From DASTQL01 sp035761805 (GTDB lineage: Bacteria; Actinomycetota; Actinomycetes; Jiangellales; Jiangellaceae), in the NCBI GenBank assembly GCA_035761805.1, contig DASTQL010000172.1:1-34972 (forward strand): a DNA stretch of 34,972 nt, written 5' to 3'. A program made the translations under genes and the position numbers. Of this stretch, positions 1 to 7,475 are shown in pieces. The notes below the pieces were generated by a model. That model did not search any database. It had not been told where the DNA came from and saw nothing but the letters and a program-made list of their open reading frames with translations. How positions within the stretch are numbered: position 1 is the stretch's first letter; the number at the start of each line of letters is the position of its first letter.

Positions 1-266
1 TTGTTGAATGCGGTCGTGGCGCGCACGCGTCGCTCCTGTCAGCAGGCTTCGGTTGGCTTGGCAGCTCCGAAACCTAGACAGCCGACGCGTGCGCGTCCTC
101 CCACAACCGCCGAACAGCCGCGATCCCATGCCCCGCAACGACGAACCAGCCCCGCGGACCCTCGAATCACCCACACAAAGCCGAGGAGTCCCCCATTTGC
201 CGCGGCACGTGCCCAGCCCATTGCCTGCGACGCCCCAGGGGCTCGCTCAGCCGGCGTCCGGGCGCC
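1..266. other. Non-coding or unassigned left edge
   Basis: I see no convincing gene between the window edge and the ctaA stop. Open frames here lack the strong GC3 bias of neighbouring genes and match no family I know. The stretch is less GC-rich than the rest. It holds a perfect 13-bp inverted repeat (20-32 with 83-95) enclosing shorter nested pairings, described as a separate feature. It could be the 3' intergenic region of ctaA. Confidence 0.5.
20..95. repeat. 13-bp inverted repeat with nested stems
   Basis: Positions 20-32 are perfectly complementary to 83-95. Inside, 36-40 can pair with 77-81 and 48-52 with 67-71, so the whole can fold into one long interrupted hairpin. It lies about 170 bp beyond the ctaA stop. 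It may be a terminator, an attachment-like site or a structured RNA; I cannot decide which. Confidence 0.4.
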
Positions 267-1265
267 TCAGACCGCGGTCCGGGCGGCGGCCACGGTGGTC
301 CGGGCCGGCTCGCCCGTCGGCTGGGCGGTCGGGTGGCCGGTCGGGACGTCGAAGGTCCGGGTGGAGAGCCAGGCGTCGACGGCGGCGATGACGATCAGCG
401 TCGCGCCGAGCATGTGCAGCCCGACCAGGAGGACCGGCACCCCTGTGAAGACCTGGGTGTAGCCGATCGTCCCCTGCGCCAGCTCGAGGGCGAGCAGTGT
501 GCCCGCCGCCCGCGACGTGCGGCCCGGGGAGCCCAGCGCACGGGTGGCGAACCAGAGGCCGAGCGTGGTCCCGAGGAGCAGGAAGACCAGGTCGGCGTGG
601 ACCTGGGCCACGGCCTGCAGGTCCAGGCCGGTCCGGGGGGAGGAGGGGTCGCCGGCGTGGGGCCCGGTCCCGGTCACGACCGTGCCCGCGTAGACCGTGG
701 CGTAGGCGACCCCGAGGACGACCGTGGCGAGACGGCGCAGCCAGGGCGAGCCGACCGGCCGGACTGGTCCGACGGCCGGCTCCGGGACCCGTCGTACCAG
801 TGCGGTGGCCAGCCCGACGAGCACGGCCGAGCACATGAAGTGGAGCATCACGACCCACGGGTTGAGCCGGGTCAGCACCGTGATGCCGCCGATCATCGCC
901 TGGGCCGGGATGCCCAGGAGGAGCACGACCGCCAGCGCGAGGAGGTCGCGTCGGGGCCGCGGGCCGGCGACGGTGCGCAGCACCGCGAGCAGCGTCGCCA
1001 GCGCGATCGCCGCGAGCACGAACGTCAGCAGCCGGTTGCCGAACTCGATGTAGCCGTGCAGGCCGTGTTCCGGGGTGTTGACGAGCGAGTTCTCCGTGCA
1101 GCGGGGGAAGGTCGGGCAGCCCAGCCCCGAGCCGGTCAGCCGGACGGCGCCCCCGGTCACGACGATGCCCGCCTGCGATACCAGCGAGGCGAGCGCCAGT
1201 CGGCGCAGCGCCCGCGTCGAGGGCTCCGGGACGCGCCGCCACAGCCTGGCCACGGGGTGGGTCAC
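267..1265 (-). CDS. ctaA: Heme A synthase (COX15/CtaA family)
   Basis: Integral membrane enzyme that oxidises the C8 methyl of heme O to the formyl of heme A for aa3-type cytochrome oxidase. The protein (332 aa from this start) has eight hydrophobic segments. It shows the N-terminal GGAVRLTGSGLGCPTFPRC motif with the extracytoplasmic cysteine pair, then HGYIEFGNR and heme-ligand histidines in MLHF, QVHAD and GLHMLGA. I chose the GTG at 1265 because TACCAT ends exactly 6 nt upstream, which fits a leaderless start. An upstream in-frame GTG at 1289 would add eight residues (RPAYHEPV follows that Met) and lacks a clear ribosome site. The C-terminus ends in a Pro/Thr-rich tail. Family assignment is secure; the start is inferred. 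Confidence 0.93.
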   Translation of the reverse strand: MTHPVARLWRRVPEPSTRALRRLALASLVSQAGIVVTGGAVRLTGSGLGCPTFPRCTENSLVNTPEHGLHGYIEFGNRLLTFVLAAIALATLLAVLRTVAGPRPRRDLLALAVVLLLGIPAQAMIGGITVLTRLNPWVVMLHFMCSAVLVGLATALVRRVPEPAVGPVRPVGSPWLRRLATVVLGVAYATVYAGTVVTGTGPHAGDPSSPRTGLDLQAVAQVHADLVFLLLGTTLGLWFATRALGSPGRTSRAAGTLLALELAQGTIGYTQVFTGVPVLLVGLHMLGATLIVIAAVDAWLSTRTFDVPTGHPTAQPTGEPARTTVAAARTAV

Positions 1266-1271
1266 CGGCTC

Positions 1272-1277
1272 ATGGTA
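1272..1277 (-). promoter_or_regulatory. -10 hexamer for leaderless ctaA
   Basis: On the minus strand TACCAT fits TAnnnT and is followed by 6 nt and then the in-frame GTG at 1265. This puts the likely transcription start on the start codon. No clear -35 is visible. Confidence 0.45.
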
Positions 1278-1324
1278 GGCGGGACGCACCCGGCGGCGAC
1301 GTCGCGGACGGGGCCTCGCCCAAC

Positions 1325-2146
1325 TCAGCCCTGGAGGGTGCCCCGCACGACGCTGTCCCCGGAGTGCGCCGGGTCGCCGTCGAACGGCTCGAGCGAGACG
1401 TCGACCACGGGGAGGTCGTCGAGCTCGAGGCCTGCGGGGATCGCAAAGGTCCCGCTGTCACCCGCCAGGACGCCGAGGCTGACGAGCTGGGTGACGTCGG
1501 GGTCGAGCAGCCAGACCTCGTGGTAGCCGTCGGCCGCACCGGTCCCGGCACCCGGGACCTCCACCACCAGCAGTCGGGAACCGTCGGCGGCGACCTCGAC
1601 CGATGCCGTGCCCTCCACGTCCCAGGTTGGCAAGGGCTCGAGCGGGGTGGTGGCGACGATCTCGGGAGCCGGTTGATCGGCGGACCCGTCGGTCAGCGCC
1701 CACACACCGAGCCCGCCGGCGACCGCCCCGACGGCAGCGGCGGCCGCGAGCAGCGGCGCGGCCGGGAGCCGCCGCAGGCGCCGGTGCCGCGCCGCTGCCA
1801 GCTCGTCGGTCCCGGGAGCCCCCGTGGGCTCGTCGGCGACCTCTTCGGGCGCGCGCGTGGCTGGCTCGCCCGGCTGGACGGCAGGTGTCACCGGGGCGTC
1901 GCCCGGCGAGGGGACGAGGGTCTCGGGCAGGCCGAGCTCGGCCCGGATCCCCTCCCAGACGTGGTCCGGAGGCGCCTGGGGCACGTCCTCAGGGTTGCCG
2001 GAGCGCGCGGTTCGGACGACATGGCGCAGTTCCTCGAGCTCGGCCCGGCACTGGGCGCACTCGGCGAGATGGGCGTCCGCCTCGGCGGGTCCGACGTCCT
2101 CGCCCAGCGCGCGAAGCGCGAGCACGTCTGGGTCATAGTGCGGCAC
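1325..2146 (-). CDS. Anti-sigma factor (RskA-like, zinc-finger)
   Basis: Membrane-anchored anti-sigma factor predicted to hold the adjacent ECF sigma factor inactive. The N-terminus carries the anti-sigma zinc motif HLAECAQC (H26, C30, C33). A Pro/Glu-rich linker follows, then one membrane helix at about residues 128-152 after a basic stretch (RHRRLRRL). The extracytoplasmic domain resembles the RskA C-terminal domain (YHEVWLLDP, GTFAIP, VSLEPFDG). GTG at 2146 is preceded by a good ribosome site (GGAGGTGG). Its start overlaps the end of the sigma gene by 14 bp, the usual cognate arrangement. At 273 aa it is slightly longer than Mycobacterium RskA. The activating signal and protease are unknown. 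Confidence 0.88.
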   Translation of the reverse strand: MPHYDPDVLALRALGEDVGPAEADAHLAECAQCRAELEELRHVVRTARSGNPEDVPQAPPDHVWEGIRAELGLPETLVPSPGDAPVTPAVQPGEPATRAPEEVADEPTGAPGTDELAAARHRRLRRLPAAPLLAAAAAVGAVAGGLGVWALTDGSADQPAPEIVATTPLEPLPTWDVEGTASVEVAADGSRLLVVEVPGAGTGAADGYHEVWLLDPDVTQLVSLGVLAGDSGTFAIPAGLELDDLPVVDVSLEPFDGDPAHSGDSVVRGTLQG

Positions 2147-2762
2147 CGTCCACCTCCAATCTGGTCCGCAGTCGGGCGAGGCTGCGCCGGATGTGGCTCT
2201 TCACCGTGCCCAGGGGCAGCCGGAGGACACTGGCGATCTGCGTGTGCGTCAGGTCGTCGTAGAACGCCAGCTCCATGATCCGGCGCTGCGGGTCGCCAAG
2301 CCGGGCGATCTCGTCGGCCAGGAGCACGCGGTCAGCGACCGCCTCGGTCTCGGGCGGCGTACGGTCGTCGACCGGCGCAGCCGACGCGGCCGCCTCCACC
2401 GATCGTCGCTCGCGGCGGCGCCGGTCGTGGACGTCGGCCACCTTGTGCCGCGTGATGCCGAGCAGCCACGAGGGCAGACCGGCGGTAGCAGGGTCGAACC
2501 TGGCGCGCCCGCGCCAGGCCGCAACGAAGACTTGCTGCGTGACGTCCTCGGCGTCACCGCGGTCGCCCAGCGACCGGAGCGCCACGGTGAAGACGAGGGG
2601 GGACCACCGCCGGTAGGCCTCGGCGAGGCAGTCCTCGTCGCCGGCCCGGAAGCCGGCGGCGACAGAGCCATCGTCCCTGGTCCCGGGCGGCGTCGTCCTG
2701 CCCGTGACGGATCCGGTCACCCGCGGCTCCCCACGACGCTGCTCCAGCACGCCGACGGTCAC
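2133..2762 (-). CDS. ECF RNA polymerase sigma factor (SigK-like)
   Basis: A group 4 sigma factor of 209 aa. Region 2 lies at about residues 38-115 with the DAEDVTQQVFVAAW core-binding and -10 recognition helix. Region 4 lies at about 145-202 with the helix-turn-helix THTQIASVLRLPLGTVKSH. A basic linker (DRRRRERR) follows region 2. The GTG start overlaps the sortase stop as GTGA, and the 3' end overlaps the anti-sigma gene, so sortase, sigma and anti-sigma are translationally coupled. Similarity to SigK is judged by the RskA-like partner and is not a firm subgroup assignment. It probably drives its own cluster; see the promoter-like site at 4449-4478. Confidence 0.9.
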   Translation of the reverse strand: MTVGVLEQRRGEPRVTGSVTGRTTPPGTRDDGSVAAGFRAGDEDCLAEAYRRWSPLVFTVALRSLGDRGDAEDVTQQVFVAAWRGRARFDPATAGLPSWLLGITRHKVADVHDRRRRERRSVEAAASAAPVDDRTPPETEAVADRVLLADEIARLGDPQRRIMELAFYDDLTHTQIASVLRLPLGTVKSHIRRSLARLRTRLEVDGAAL

Positions 2763-3472
2763 GGCGAGCCCCCGACGGGGACGGCGGTGACGACGACGTT
2801 GTCCTCGTAACTCCTGGCATCCGCATCGTAGACGCCGCCGCAGGTGACGAGGACCAGCGAGGGCTCACCCTCGCGGCGGAACAGTGCGTCGAGCTGGACG
2901 ACCGCCTTGCTCTCGGAGCGGACCTCCACGACCTCGTGCTCGACGCTCCGGCCGTCGGCGAGGACGACGACGACTCGGTCGCCGGGGGAGGACTCCCGGA
3001 GCTGGGAGAACTGGCCGAGGCCGTATCGGCGGGAGTCCACGTGCGCCGCGAGGACGGCAGACCCCCGGTCCTCGCCCGGAGCCGGTCCGAAGCGGTACCA
3101 GCCGACCCGGTCAGGGTCCGGAGGCAGTTCCATCTGGCCGTCGTCAGCGACTCCGACCTGGTCGACCTCCGCGACGACTCCCAGCACAGGGAGCTCCACC
3201 CGTACGGGCGGTACGACGGTACGGGCGGACAGGGACGCCATGGACGCGTCTTGGACGGGCACGTCCGGCAGGGCACGAGTGGAGCCCCCCTCGGCCACCC
3301 GGGCCGACACGACGCCGGACGGACGCGCGTCCGGCGCGACCGGTGCGCGGCTCTCCTCGACCTCTCCCGCCCGGTGGGACAGGGCCCACGCGACCGGAGC
3401 AACGACGGCGGCCAGCGCGACGGCCGCGGCAACGGCGGGCACGAGGAGGCGTCGGGCGGGGGAGCGGTGCAC
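2759..3472 (-). CDS. Class F-type sortase
   Basis: Membrane-bound cysteine transpeptidase, 237 aa, expected to attach a surface protein to the cell wall. It has an N-terminal membrane anchor (about residues 8-31), a Ser/Pro/Arg-rich spacer to about residue 85, then the sortase domain. The triad is visible: His144 in LAAHVDS, Cys211 in LVLVTCGG, Arg220 in ADARSYEDN. GTG at 3472 has a strong ribosome site (GGAAGGAGA). The short domain with LVTCGG fits the actinobacterial class F group, though class E cannot be excluded by eye. The neighbouring DUF4397 protein with a C-terminal anchor is the likely substrate. A hairpin separates the two genes. Confidence 0.9.
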   Translation of the reverse strand: MHRSPARRLLVPAVAAAVALAAVVAPVAWALSHRAGEVEESRAPVAPDARPSGVVSARVAEGGSTRALPDVPVQDASMASLSARTVVPPVRVELPVLGVVAEVDQVGVADDGQMELPPDPDRVGWYRFGPAPGEDRGSAVLAAHVDSRRYGLGQFSQLRESSPGDRVVVVLADGRSVEHEVVEVRSESKAVVQLDALFRREGEPSLVLVTCGGVYDADARSYEDNVVVTAVPVGGSP

Positions 3473-3512
3473 GGGAGTCTCCTTCCTGGTGCGGATCGGG
3501 TTCGAACGAGGA

Positions 3513-3559
3513 GGTGCGGGGCACCGCCGTCGGGTGACGGTCCGACGGTGCCCCGCACC
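3513..3559 (-). terminator. 14-bp stem hairpin between DUF4397 gene and sortase
   Basis: Positions 3513-3526 are perfectly complementary to 3546-3559, with a 19-nt loop. The stem is almost all G/C and no U-run follows. It lies 26 nt past the DUF4397 stop and upstream of the sortase ribosome site. It may work as a partial terminator, giving more substrate mRNA than sortase mRNA, or as a 3' stabiliser. Confidence 0.65.
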
Positions 3560-3584
3560 CCGATCCCGGGGACGAGCTGTCAGC

Positions 3585-4406
3585 TCACCGGCGGGCGGAG
3601 GCCCGTGCGGTCAGGGTCCGGGCCGCGAGCAGGGCGGCCGCGCCGACCACGGCGAGCCCACCGAGGGCGATCAGACCGCTGGACGCGCCCTGGTCGGCCA
3701 GGCCGGCCTCACCCGCTGGCACGCCCGACGGCGAGGAGTGCAGGCCCTCGATCGTCTGCGTGGCCAGCGCGAGGTTGTCGTCCTCCAGGCTGCCCCACGC
3801 GTAGACGATGGTGTTGACGCCCTCGGTGACCGGGACGTCGGCCGGGCCGAGCACCGGCTCGGTGGTGCCCGCGGCGGCCACGGCGGCGGAGACGGTGCCG
3901 GCCGGGAGGTTCAGCACTTCCTCGTCCGGGTTCGCCAGACCGGAGATCACCGGGCTGCCGCCGGCGAGCACGTCGACGGCTGGTGCGGCGGCGGTGTGGC
4001 GGACCGTGAGACGGCCCTCACCGGCCGCGGTCTGCGACGTGTCGTTGGTGAACAGCGTGGCGGTCGGGGCGCCGGACTCGTCCAGGTGGGCCACGGCGGT
4101 GTAGTTGCTGCCACCCTCCAGCGGGAGGTCGACGGGGCCGATCGCAGGATCGCTGTCGTCGGCTGCGTCCGCCGCTGTGATGGCGACGCTGTAGGTCCCG
4201 GCGGGCAGGTCGAGCGGTCCGGCCAGGTCACCGGGCTCGAAGTCGTCCAGGGTTGGCTCGCCGTTGACGTAGACGTCGACGGTCAGCCCGGGCACGCCGT
4301 GCAGGACGGACAGCTGGGCGTTGTCCTGGGCCTGGGCCGGGACGGCCAGCGCGCCTGCGGCGAGCAGGCCGGCGGCGGCGCCGGCGGCGAGGAGTCGGGG
4401 TCGCAT
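3585..4406 (-). CDS. DUF4397 surface protein with C-terminal anchor
   Basis: Exported protein of 273 aa. A signal peptide covers residues 1 to about 26 (MRPRLLAAG...AVPAQAQ). Two DUF4397-type beta repeats follow (about 29-131 and 132-225); each starts LSVLHG or LTVRHT, has an LPAGT turn and ends in a beta-rich stretch. The C-terminus has the layout of a sortase signal: LADQG at 236-240, a hydrophobic helix (about 244-263) and a basic end (ARASARR). The pentapeptide is not canonical LPxTG or LAxTG. ATG at 4406 follows GGAGGAA. The longer upstream frame overlaps the permease gene and is rejected. Its binding partner or role on the surface is unknown. Confidence 0.85.
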   Translation of the reverse strand: MRPRLLAAGAAAGLLAAGALAVPAQAQDNAQLSVLHGVPGLTVDVYVNGEPTLDDFEPGDLAGPLDLPAGTYSVAITAADAADDSDPAIGPVDLPLEGGSNYTAVAHLDESGAPTATLFTNDTSQTAAGEGRLTVRHTAAAPAVDVLAGGSPVISGLANPDEEVLNLPAGTVSAAVAAAGTTEPVLGPADVPVTEGVNTIVYAWGSLEDDNLALATQTIEGLHSSPSGVPAGEAGLADQGASSGLIALGGLAVVGAAALLAARTLTARASARR

Positions 4407-4448
4407 GGTTCCTCCATGTCGTGTGCTGGGTGGTGCTCTGTCGTCCTG

Positions 4449-4478
4449 GTGTTCGCGCGACACACCCCGGACGGATGC
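4449..4478 (-). promoter_or_regulatory. Possible ECF-sigma promoter for DUF4397 gene
   Basis: On the minus strand GCATCC is separated by 16 nt from GCGAACAC. As I recall it, the Mycobacterium SigK consensus is CCATCC-N16/17-CCGAATCA, so five of six -35 bases and the CGAA core agree. It sits between the permease stop and the DUF4397 start, leaving a 5' leader of about 35 nt. This would let the cluster's own sigma factor control it. Confidence 0.35.
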
Positions 4479-4480
4479 AC

Positions 4481-5248
4481 TCACTCCCAGCGGAACCAGC
4501 GCGCGGCCGCCGTGCCGCAGGCCACCGCCCACGCGGCCAGCACGCCGACGGCGGCCCAGGGCAGCGGCTCGCCCCGGGTCAGCACAGCCCGCAGCCCCTC
4601 CGCCAGCGCGCCGGCCGGGGTGGCGCCGATCAGGGCGTGGAGGGGCTCCGGGTAGCGGCCCAGCGGCACGATCACCGCGCCGCCGACGAGCAGGAGGACG
4701 TAGACGAGGTTGGCCGCCGCCAGCGTCGCCTCCGCGGGGAGGGTGCCGGCCATCAGCAGCGCCAGGGCCGCGAAGGCCGCCGTCCCAACCAGCACCAGGA
4801 CCAGTGCGGCCGCCGGCATGCCCTGCGGGCGCCAGCCGAGGGCCCACCCGAGCCCGCCGACGAGGACCACCTGCACCATCTCCAGGGCGAGGACGGTGAT
4901 CACCTTGGCGGCCAGCAGCCCCCCGCGGGGGAGGGGCGAGACGGCCAGGCGCTTCAGCACGCCGTACCGGCGCTCGAAGCCGGTCGCGATGGCCAGGGAG
5001 GTGAAGGCCGTGGACATCACCGAGAGCGCGATCACTCCGGGGACCAGCACGTCGACCGCCGTGCCCTCGCCGAGGTCGACCACGGGGACGGCGGCCAGCG
5101 CGACGAGGAGCAGCACCGGGATGACGCAGGTGAGGAGCAGCTGCTCACCGTTGCGCAGCAGCAGCCGGAGCTCGAAGGCCGCCTGCGCGGCCAGCATGCG
5201 CGACAGGGGGGCGGCGCCCGGTCGGGGCGTGAACGTCCCGACGTTCAC
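4481..5248 (-). CDS. ABC-2 type transporter permease
   Basis: Membrane subunit of a two-component exporter, 255 aa. Six hydrophobic segments are visible after an N-terminal amphipathic stretch (AAQAAFELRLLLRNGEQLLL), which is typical of ABC-2 permeases; a cytoplasmic FERRYGVLKRLAVSPLPR coupling segment follows the second. GTG at 5248 overlaps the ATPase stop as GTGA. The same frame stays open far upstream inside the ATPase gene, but that part is out-of-frame shadow. Homologues beside ctaA and sufR in mycobacteria carry only a generic drug-transport label, so the substrate is unknown. Confidence 0.88.
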   Translation of the reverse strand: MNVGTFTPRPGAAPLSRMLAAQAAFELRLLLRNGEQLLLTCVIPVLLLVALAAVPVVDLGEGTAVDVLVPGVIALSVMSTAFTSLAIATGFERRYGVLKRLAVSPLPRGGLLAAKVITVLALEMVQVVLVGGLGWALGWRPQGMPAAALVLVLVGTAAFAALALLMAGTLPAEATLAAANLVYVLLLVGGAVIVPLGRYPEPLHALIGATPAGALAEGLRAVLTRGEPLPWAAVGVLAAWAVACGTAAARWFRWE

Positions 5249-6183
5249 GGCCCGAGGTCCCGGCCGGTGAGGTCCAGGAAGACGTCCTCCAGCGACCGCC
5301 GCCCCACCGCGAGCCCGTGGGGCAGCACGCCGTGCGTGGCGCACCATGCCGTGACCGTGGCCAGCAGCTGGGGGTCGAGGCGTCCGGACACCCGATACCG
5401 GCCTGGAGCGGTCTCCTCGACCTCGGCGTGCTCCGGCAGCGCCGCACGCAGCGACGCGGTGTCCAGGCGGGGCGGGGCGGAGAACTGCACGGTGCCGTCG
5501 CCACCGCCGGCGGTGAGGGCCGCCGGTGTGCCTCGTGCGACCACCCGGCCGCGGTCGACGATGACGACCTCGTCGGCCAGCTGCTCGGCCTCGTCCATGA
5601 GGTGGGTCGTGAGGAGCACCGTGACGCCGTCCCGCTGCAGGTCGGCCACCAGCTCCCAGGTGGCCCGCCGGGTCTGGGGGTCGAGTCCCGCCGTCGGCTC
5701 GTCGAGGACGACCAGCTCCGGGCGTCCGACGACCGCCAGCGCCAGTGCCAGCCGCTGCCGCTGTCCGCCGGAGAGGCGGCGGACCGCCGTACGGCGGGTG
5801 GCGGCCAGCCCGAGCCGCTCCACCAGGGGTCCCACCGCCAGCGGGTGGGCGTGCAGGCGGGCAACGTGCGTGAGCAGCTCCACCGACCTGGCCGACGGGG
5901 TGAGCCCGGCTCCCTCCTGGAGCATCACGCCGACCCGCGGCCGGAGGGACCGGCCGGCCCTGGCGGGGTCGAGCCCGAGCACCCGGACGAGGCCCGCGTC
6001 CGCGCGGCGGTAGCCCTCGCACACCTCGACCGTGGTGGTCTTCCCGGCGCCGTTCGGGCCCAGGAGGGCCGTCACCGTGCCTCGGGCGGCCGTGAAGGAG
6101 AGCCCGTCGGCGGCGACCGTGACGCCGTAGCGCTTCACGAGGCCGTCGACCTCGATGACCGGTCCCTCAGCGCCGACGCCCAC
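5245..6183 (-). CDS. ABC transporter ATP-binding protein (DrrA-like)
   Basis: ATPase partner of the ABC-2 permease, 312 aa. Walker A is LLGPNGAGKTT, the signature is RRLSGGQRQRLALA, Walker B is LVVLDEPTAGLD, and TTHLMDEAEQL contains the switch histidine. After the nucleotide-binding domain comes a C-terminal regulatory region of about 80 residues ending SLEDVFLDLTGRDL, typical of drug and antibiotic exporters. I chose GTG at 6183: GACACT stands 7 nt upstream, suggesting a leaderless message, and the protein then starts just before IEVDGLVKRYG. An alternative ATG at 6222 would put half of the palindromic site inside the gene. Confidence 0.9.
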   Translation of the reverse strand: MGVGAEGPVIEVDGLVKRYGVTVAADGLSFTAARGTVTALLGPNGAGKTTTVEVCEGYRRADAGLVRVLGLDPARAGRSLRPRVGVMLQEGAGLTPSARSVELLTHVARLHAHPLAVGPLVERLGLAATRRTAVRRLSGGQRQRLALALAVVGRPELVVLDEPTAGLDPQTRRATWELVADLQRDGVTVLLTTHLMDEAEQLADEVVIVDRGRVVARGTPAALTAGGGDGTVQFSAPPRLDTASLRAALPEHAEVEETAPGRYRVSGRLDPQLLATVTAWCATHGVLPHGLAVGRRSLEDVFLDLTGRDLGP

Positions 6184-6190
6184 GACGCCG

Positions 6191-6196
6191 AGTGTC
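6191..6196 (-). promoter_or_regulatory. -10 hexamer for the ABC exporter
   Basis: Minus-strand GACACT, 7 nt before the GTG at 6183, fits a weak -10 (A at position 2, T at position 6). The 8-mer GCGACACT here is identical to the one in the sufR promoter. Confidence 0.35.
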
Positions 6197-6204
6197 GCGC
6201 AGGA

Positions 6205-6235
6205 CCGTGAGAGGCCTCTCATCGGCCTCTCACGG
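6205..6235. promoter_or_regulatory. Compound palindrome, candidate operator
   Basis: A perfect 12-bp inverted repeat (6205-6216 with 6224-6235) has a 7-nt centre. The left arm also forms a 14-bp perfect palindrome, TGAGAGGCCTCTCA (6208-6221). As a result GGCCTCTCA occurs twice in direct orientation 11 bp apart (6213 and 6224) and once inverted (6208-6216). It lies between the divergent ABC exporter and glycosyltransferase operon, near the presumed -35 regions of both. Binding by a dimeric or cooperative repressor is the simplest reading. Confidence 0.6.
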
Positions 6236-6266
6236 CCCTGCCATGGCCGCGGGTCAGCATCGCCCC

Positions 6267-7475
6267 ATGACGAGCGAGAGCACGGGCGACCGCCGACGGC
6301 CACGGATCGCCCTCTACGGCCACGACACCGTGGGCCTCGGACACCTCCGCCGCAACCTCACCCTGGCGAGGACCCTGGCCGGCCCTCCGGTGGATGCTGA
6401 CGTCCTGGTCGTCGCCGGGGTGCCCGAGGCGGCCCTGTTCCCGCGGCCCGACGGCGTGGACGTCGTCACCCTCCCCACGGTGGCGAAGGACGCCTCCGGC
6501 GGCTACGTCGCGGGCGGCCTGGGCATCCCGCTGGAGGAGGTCGTCGCCATCCGCTCGGCGGTCCTCCGGGCGGCCCTGGGGTCGTTCGCACCGGACCTCC
6601 TCGTGGTCGACAAGGTGGCGCTCGGCCTCGGGGGTGAGCTCGCACCGGCGCTGCGCCGGCTCCGCAGCCGCTTCGGCACGCGGACCGTGCTGGGGCTCCG
6701 GGACGTCCTCGACGACCCGCGGGTTGCCCGTACGGAGTGGCGGCGATTGCGGACGACCGAAGTCCTCCGGGAGCACTACGACGAGGTGTGGGTGTACGGG
6801 GACCCCGCGGTCCACGACCTGGCGGACGCCTGCCACGTCCCTCCGGGCCTGCGGGCGGTCGTGCACCACGTGGGCTACCTGGCCGACGGCAGGACCGGGT
6901 CACCCGTGCCGCCCCCTGGGCCGGCCCCCGGGACCCCGTACGTCGTCGGGCTGGTCGGCGGCGGGCAGGACGGCCGCCGGCTCGCGACGGCCCTCGCCGG
7001 CGCAGCCGGGCTGGCCGGTGTGCCTCACGTGGTGCTCGTCGCAGGTCCCTACCTCCCGGCCACGACGCTCGACACGCTGCGGCGGTCTGCAGGTCCGGCC
7101 CTCACGGTCGTGCGGTTCGCGACCGAGCCCGAGCGCTGGCTCGCAGGTGCCGAGGCGGTCGTCTCCATGGGCGGCTACAACACGGTCGCCGAGGTCCTGA
7201 CGACCCCCACGCCCGCGTTGCTGGTCCCACGGACGACGCCCCGTCTCGAGCAGTGGGTCAGGGCCGAGCGCCTCGCGGCGATGGGTCTGGTGGACGTGCT
7301 GCACCCGGCGGACCTGGAGCCAGGCCGGCTGGCCCGGTGGGTCGCCGAGGCGGCAGGGCGTCGCGTCCCGCGGGCCGGCCGGCTCGACCTGGGCGGGCTG
7401 GCGGCGGTCGCGAGGCGGGCGGCGGCCCTGCTGCCGACCAGCGGCCGGCAGGAGGTGGCCCGTGCCACCGGCTGA
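6267..7475 (+). CDS. Glycosyltransferase, MurG/GT28-like (COG4671 type)
   Basis: Predicted soluble GT-B glycosyltransferase of 402 aa and first gene of the accessory operon. The N-terminus has a characteristic YGHDTVGLGHLRRNLTLAR motif after the first beta strand. The C-terminal donor domain has SMGGYNTVAEVL (about 300-311), equivalent to the nucleotide-sugar binding loop of MurG-like enzymes, then LLVPR and EQWVRAERL. No signal peptide or membrane helix is seen. ATG at 6267 is chosen; a weak -10-like CAGCAT ends 6 nt before it. The start at 6192 seen in the longer frame would cover the palindrome. Donor and acceptor are not predictable. It overlaps the next gene by 14 bp. Confidence 0.85.
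   Translation: MTSESTGDRRRPRIALYGHDTVGLGHLRRNLTLARTLAGPPVDADVLVVAGVPEAALFPRPDGVDVVTLPTVAKDASGGYVAGGLGIPLEEVVAIRSAVLRAALGSFAPDLLVVDKVALGLGGELAPALRRLRSRFGTRTVLGLRDVLDDPRVARTEWRRLRTTEVLREHYDEVWVYGDPAVHDLADACHVPPGLRAVVHHVGYLADGRTGSPVPPPGPAPGTPYVVGLVGGGQDGRRLATALAGAAGLAGVPHVVLVAGPYLPATTLDTLRRSAGPALTVVRFATEPERWLAGAEAVVSMGGYNTVAEVLTTPTPALLVPRTTPRLEQWVRAERLAAMGLVDVLHPADLEPGRLARWVAEAAGRRVPRAGRLDLGGLAAVARRAAALLPTSGRQEVARATG

Noticed and set aside
1..462. Plus-strand 153-codon frame at the left edge
   Set aside because: Pro/Arg/Ala/Thr-rich, runs antisense into ctaA, and has no family likeness or ribosome site.
333..1526. 397-codon plus-strand frame over ctaA and the anti-sigma gene
   Set aside because: Composition is Arg/Gly/Asp-rich shadow, while the minus strand has clear membrane-enzyme motifs.
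2844..4655. 603-codon plus-strand frame over the sortase and DUF4397 genes
   Set aside because: Low-complexity Thr/Ser/Arg/Gly-rich shadow without start signals or motifs; the opposite strand has signal peptide, sortase triad and ribosome sites.
4481..6022. Long 513-codon form of the ABC permease
   Set aside because: The first half is an out-of-frame copy of the ATPase gene; the GTGA overlap at 5245-5248 gives the natural start.
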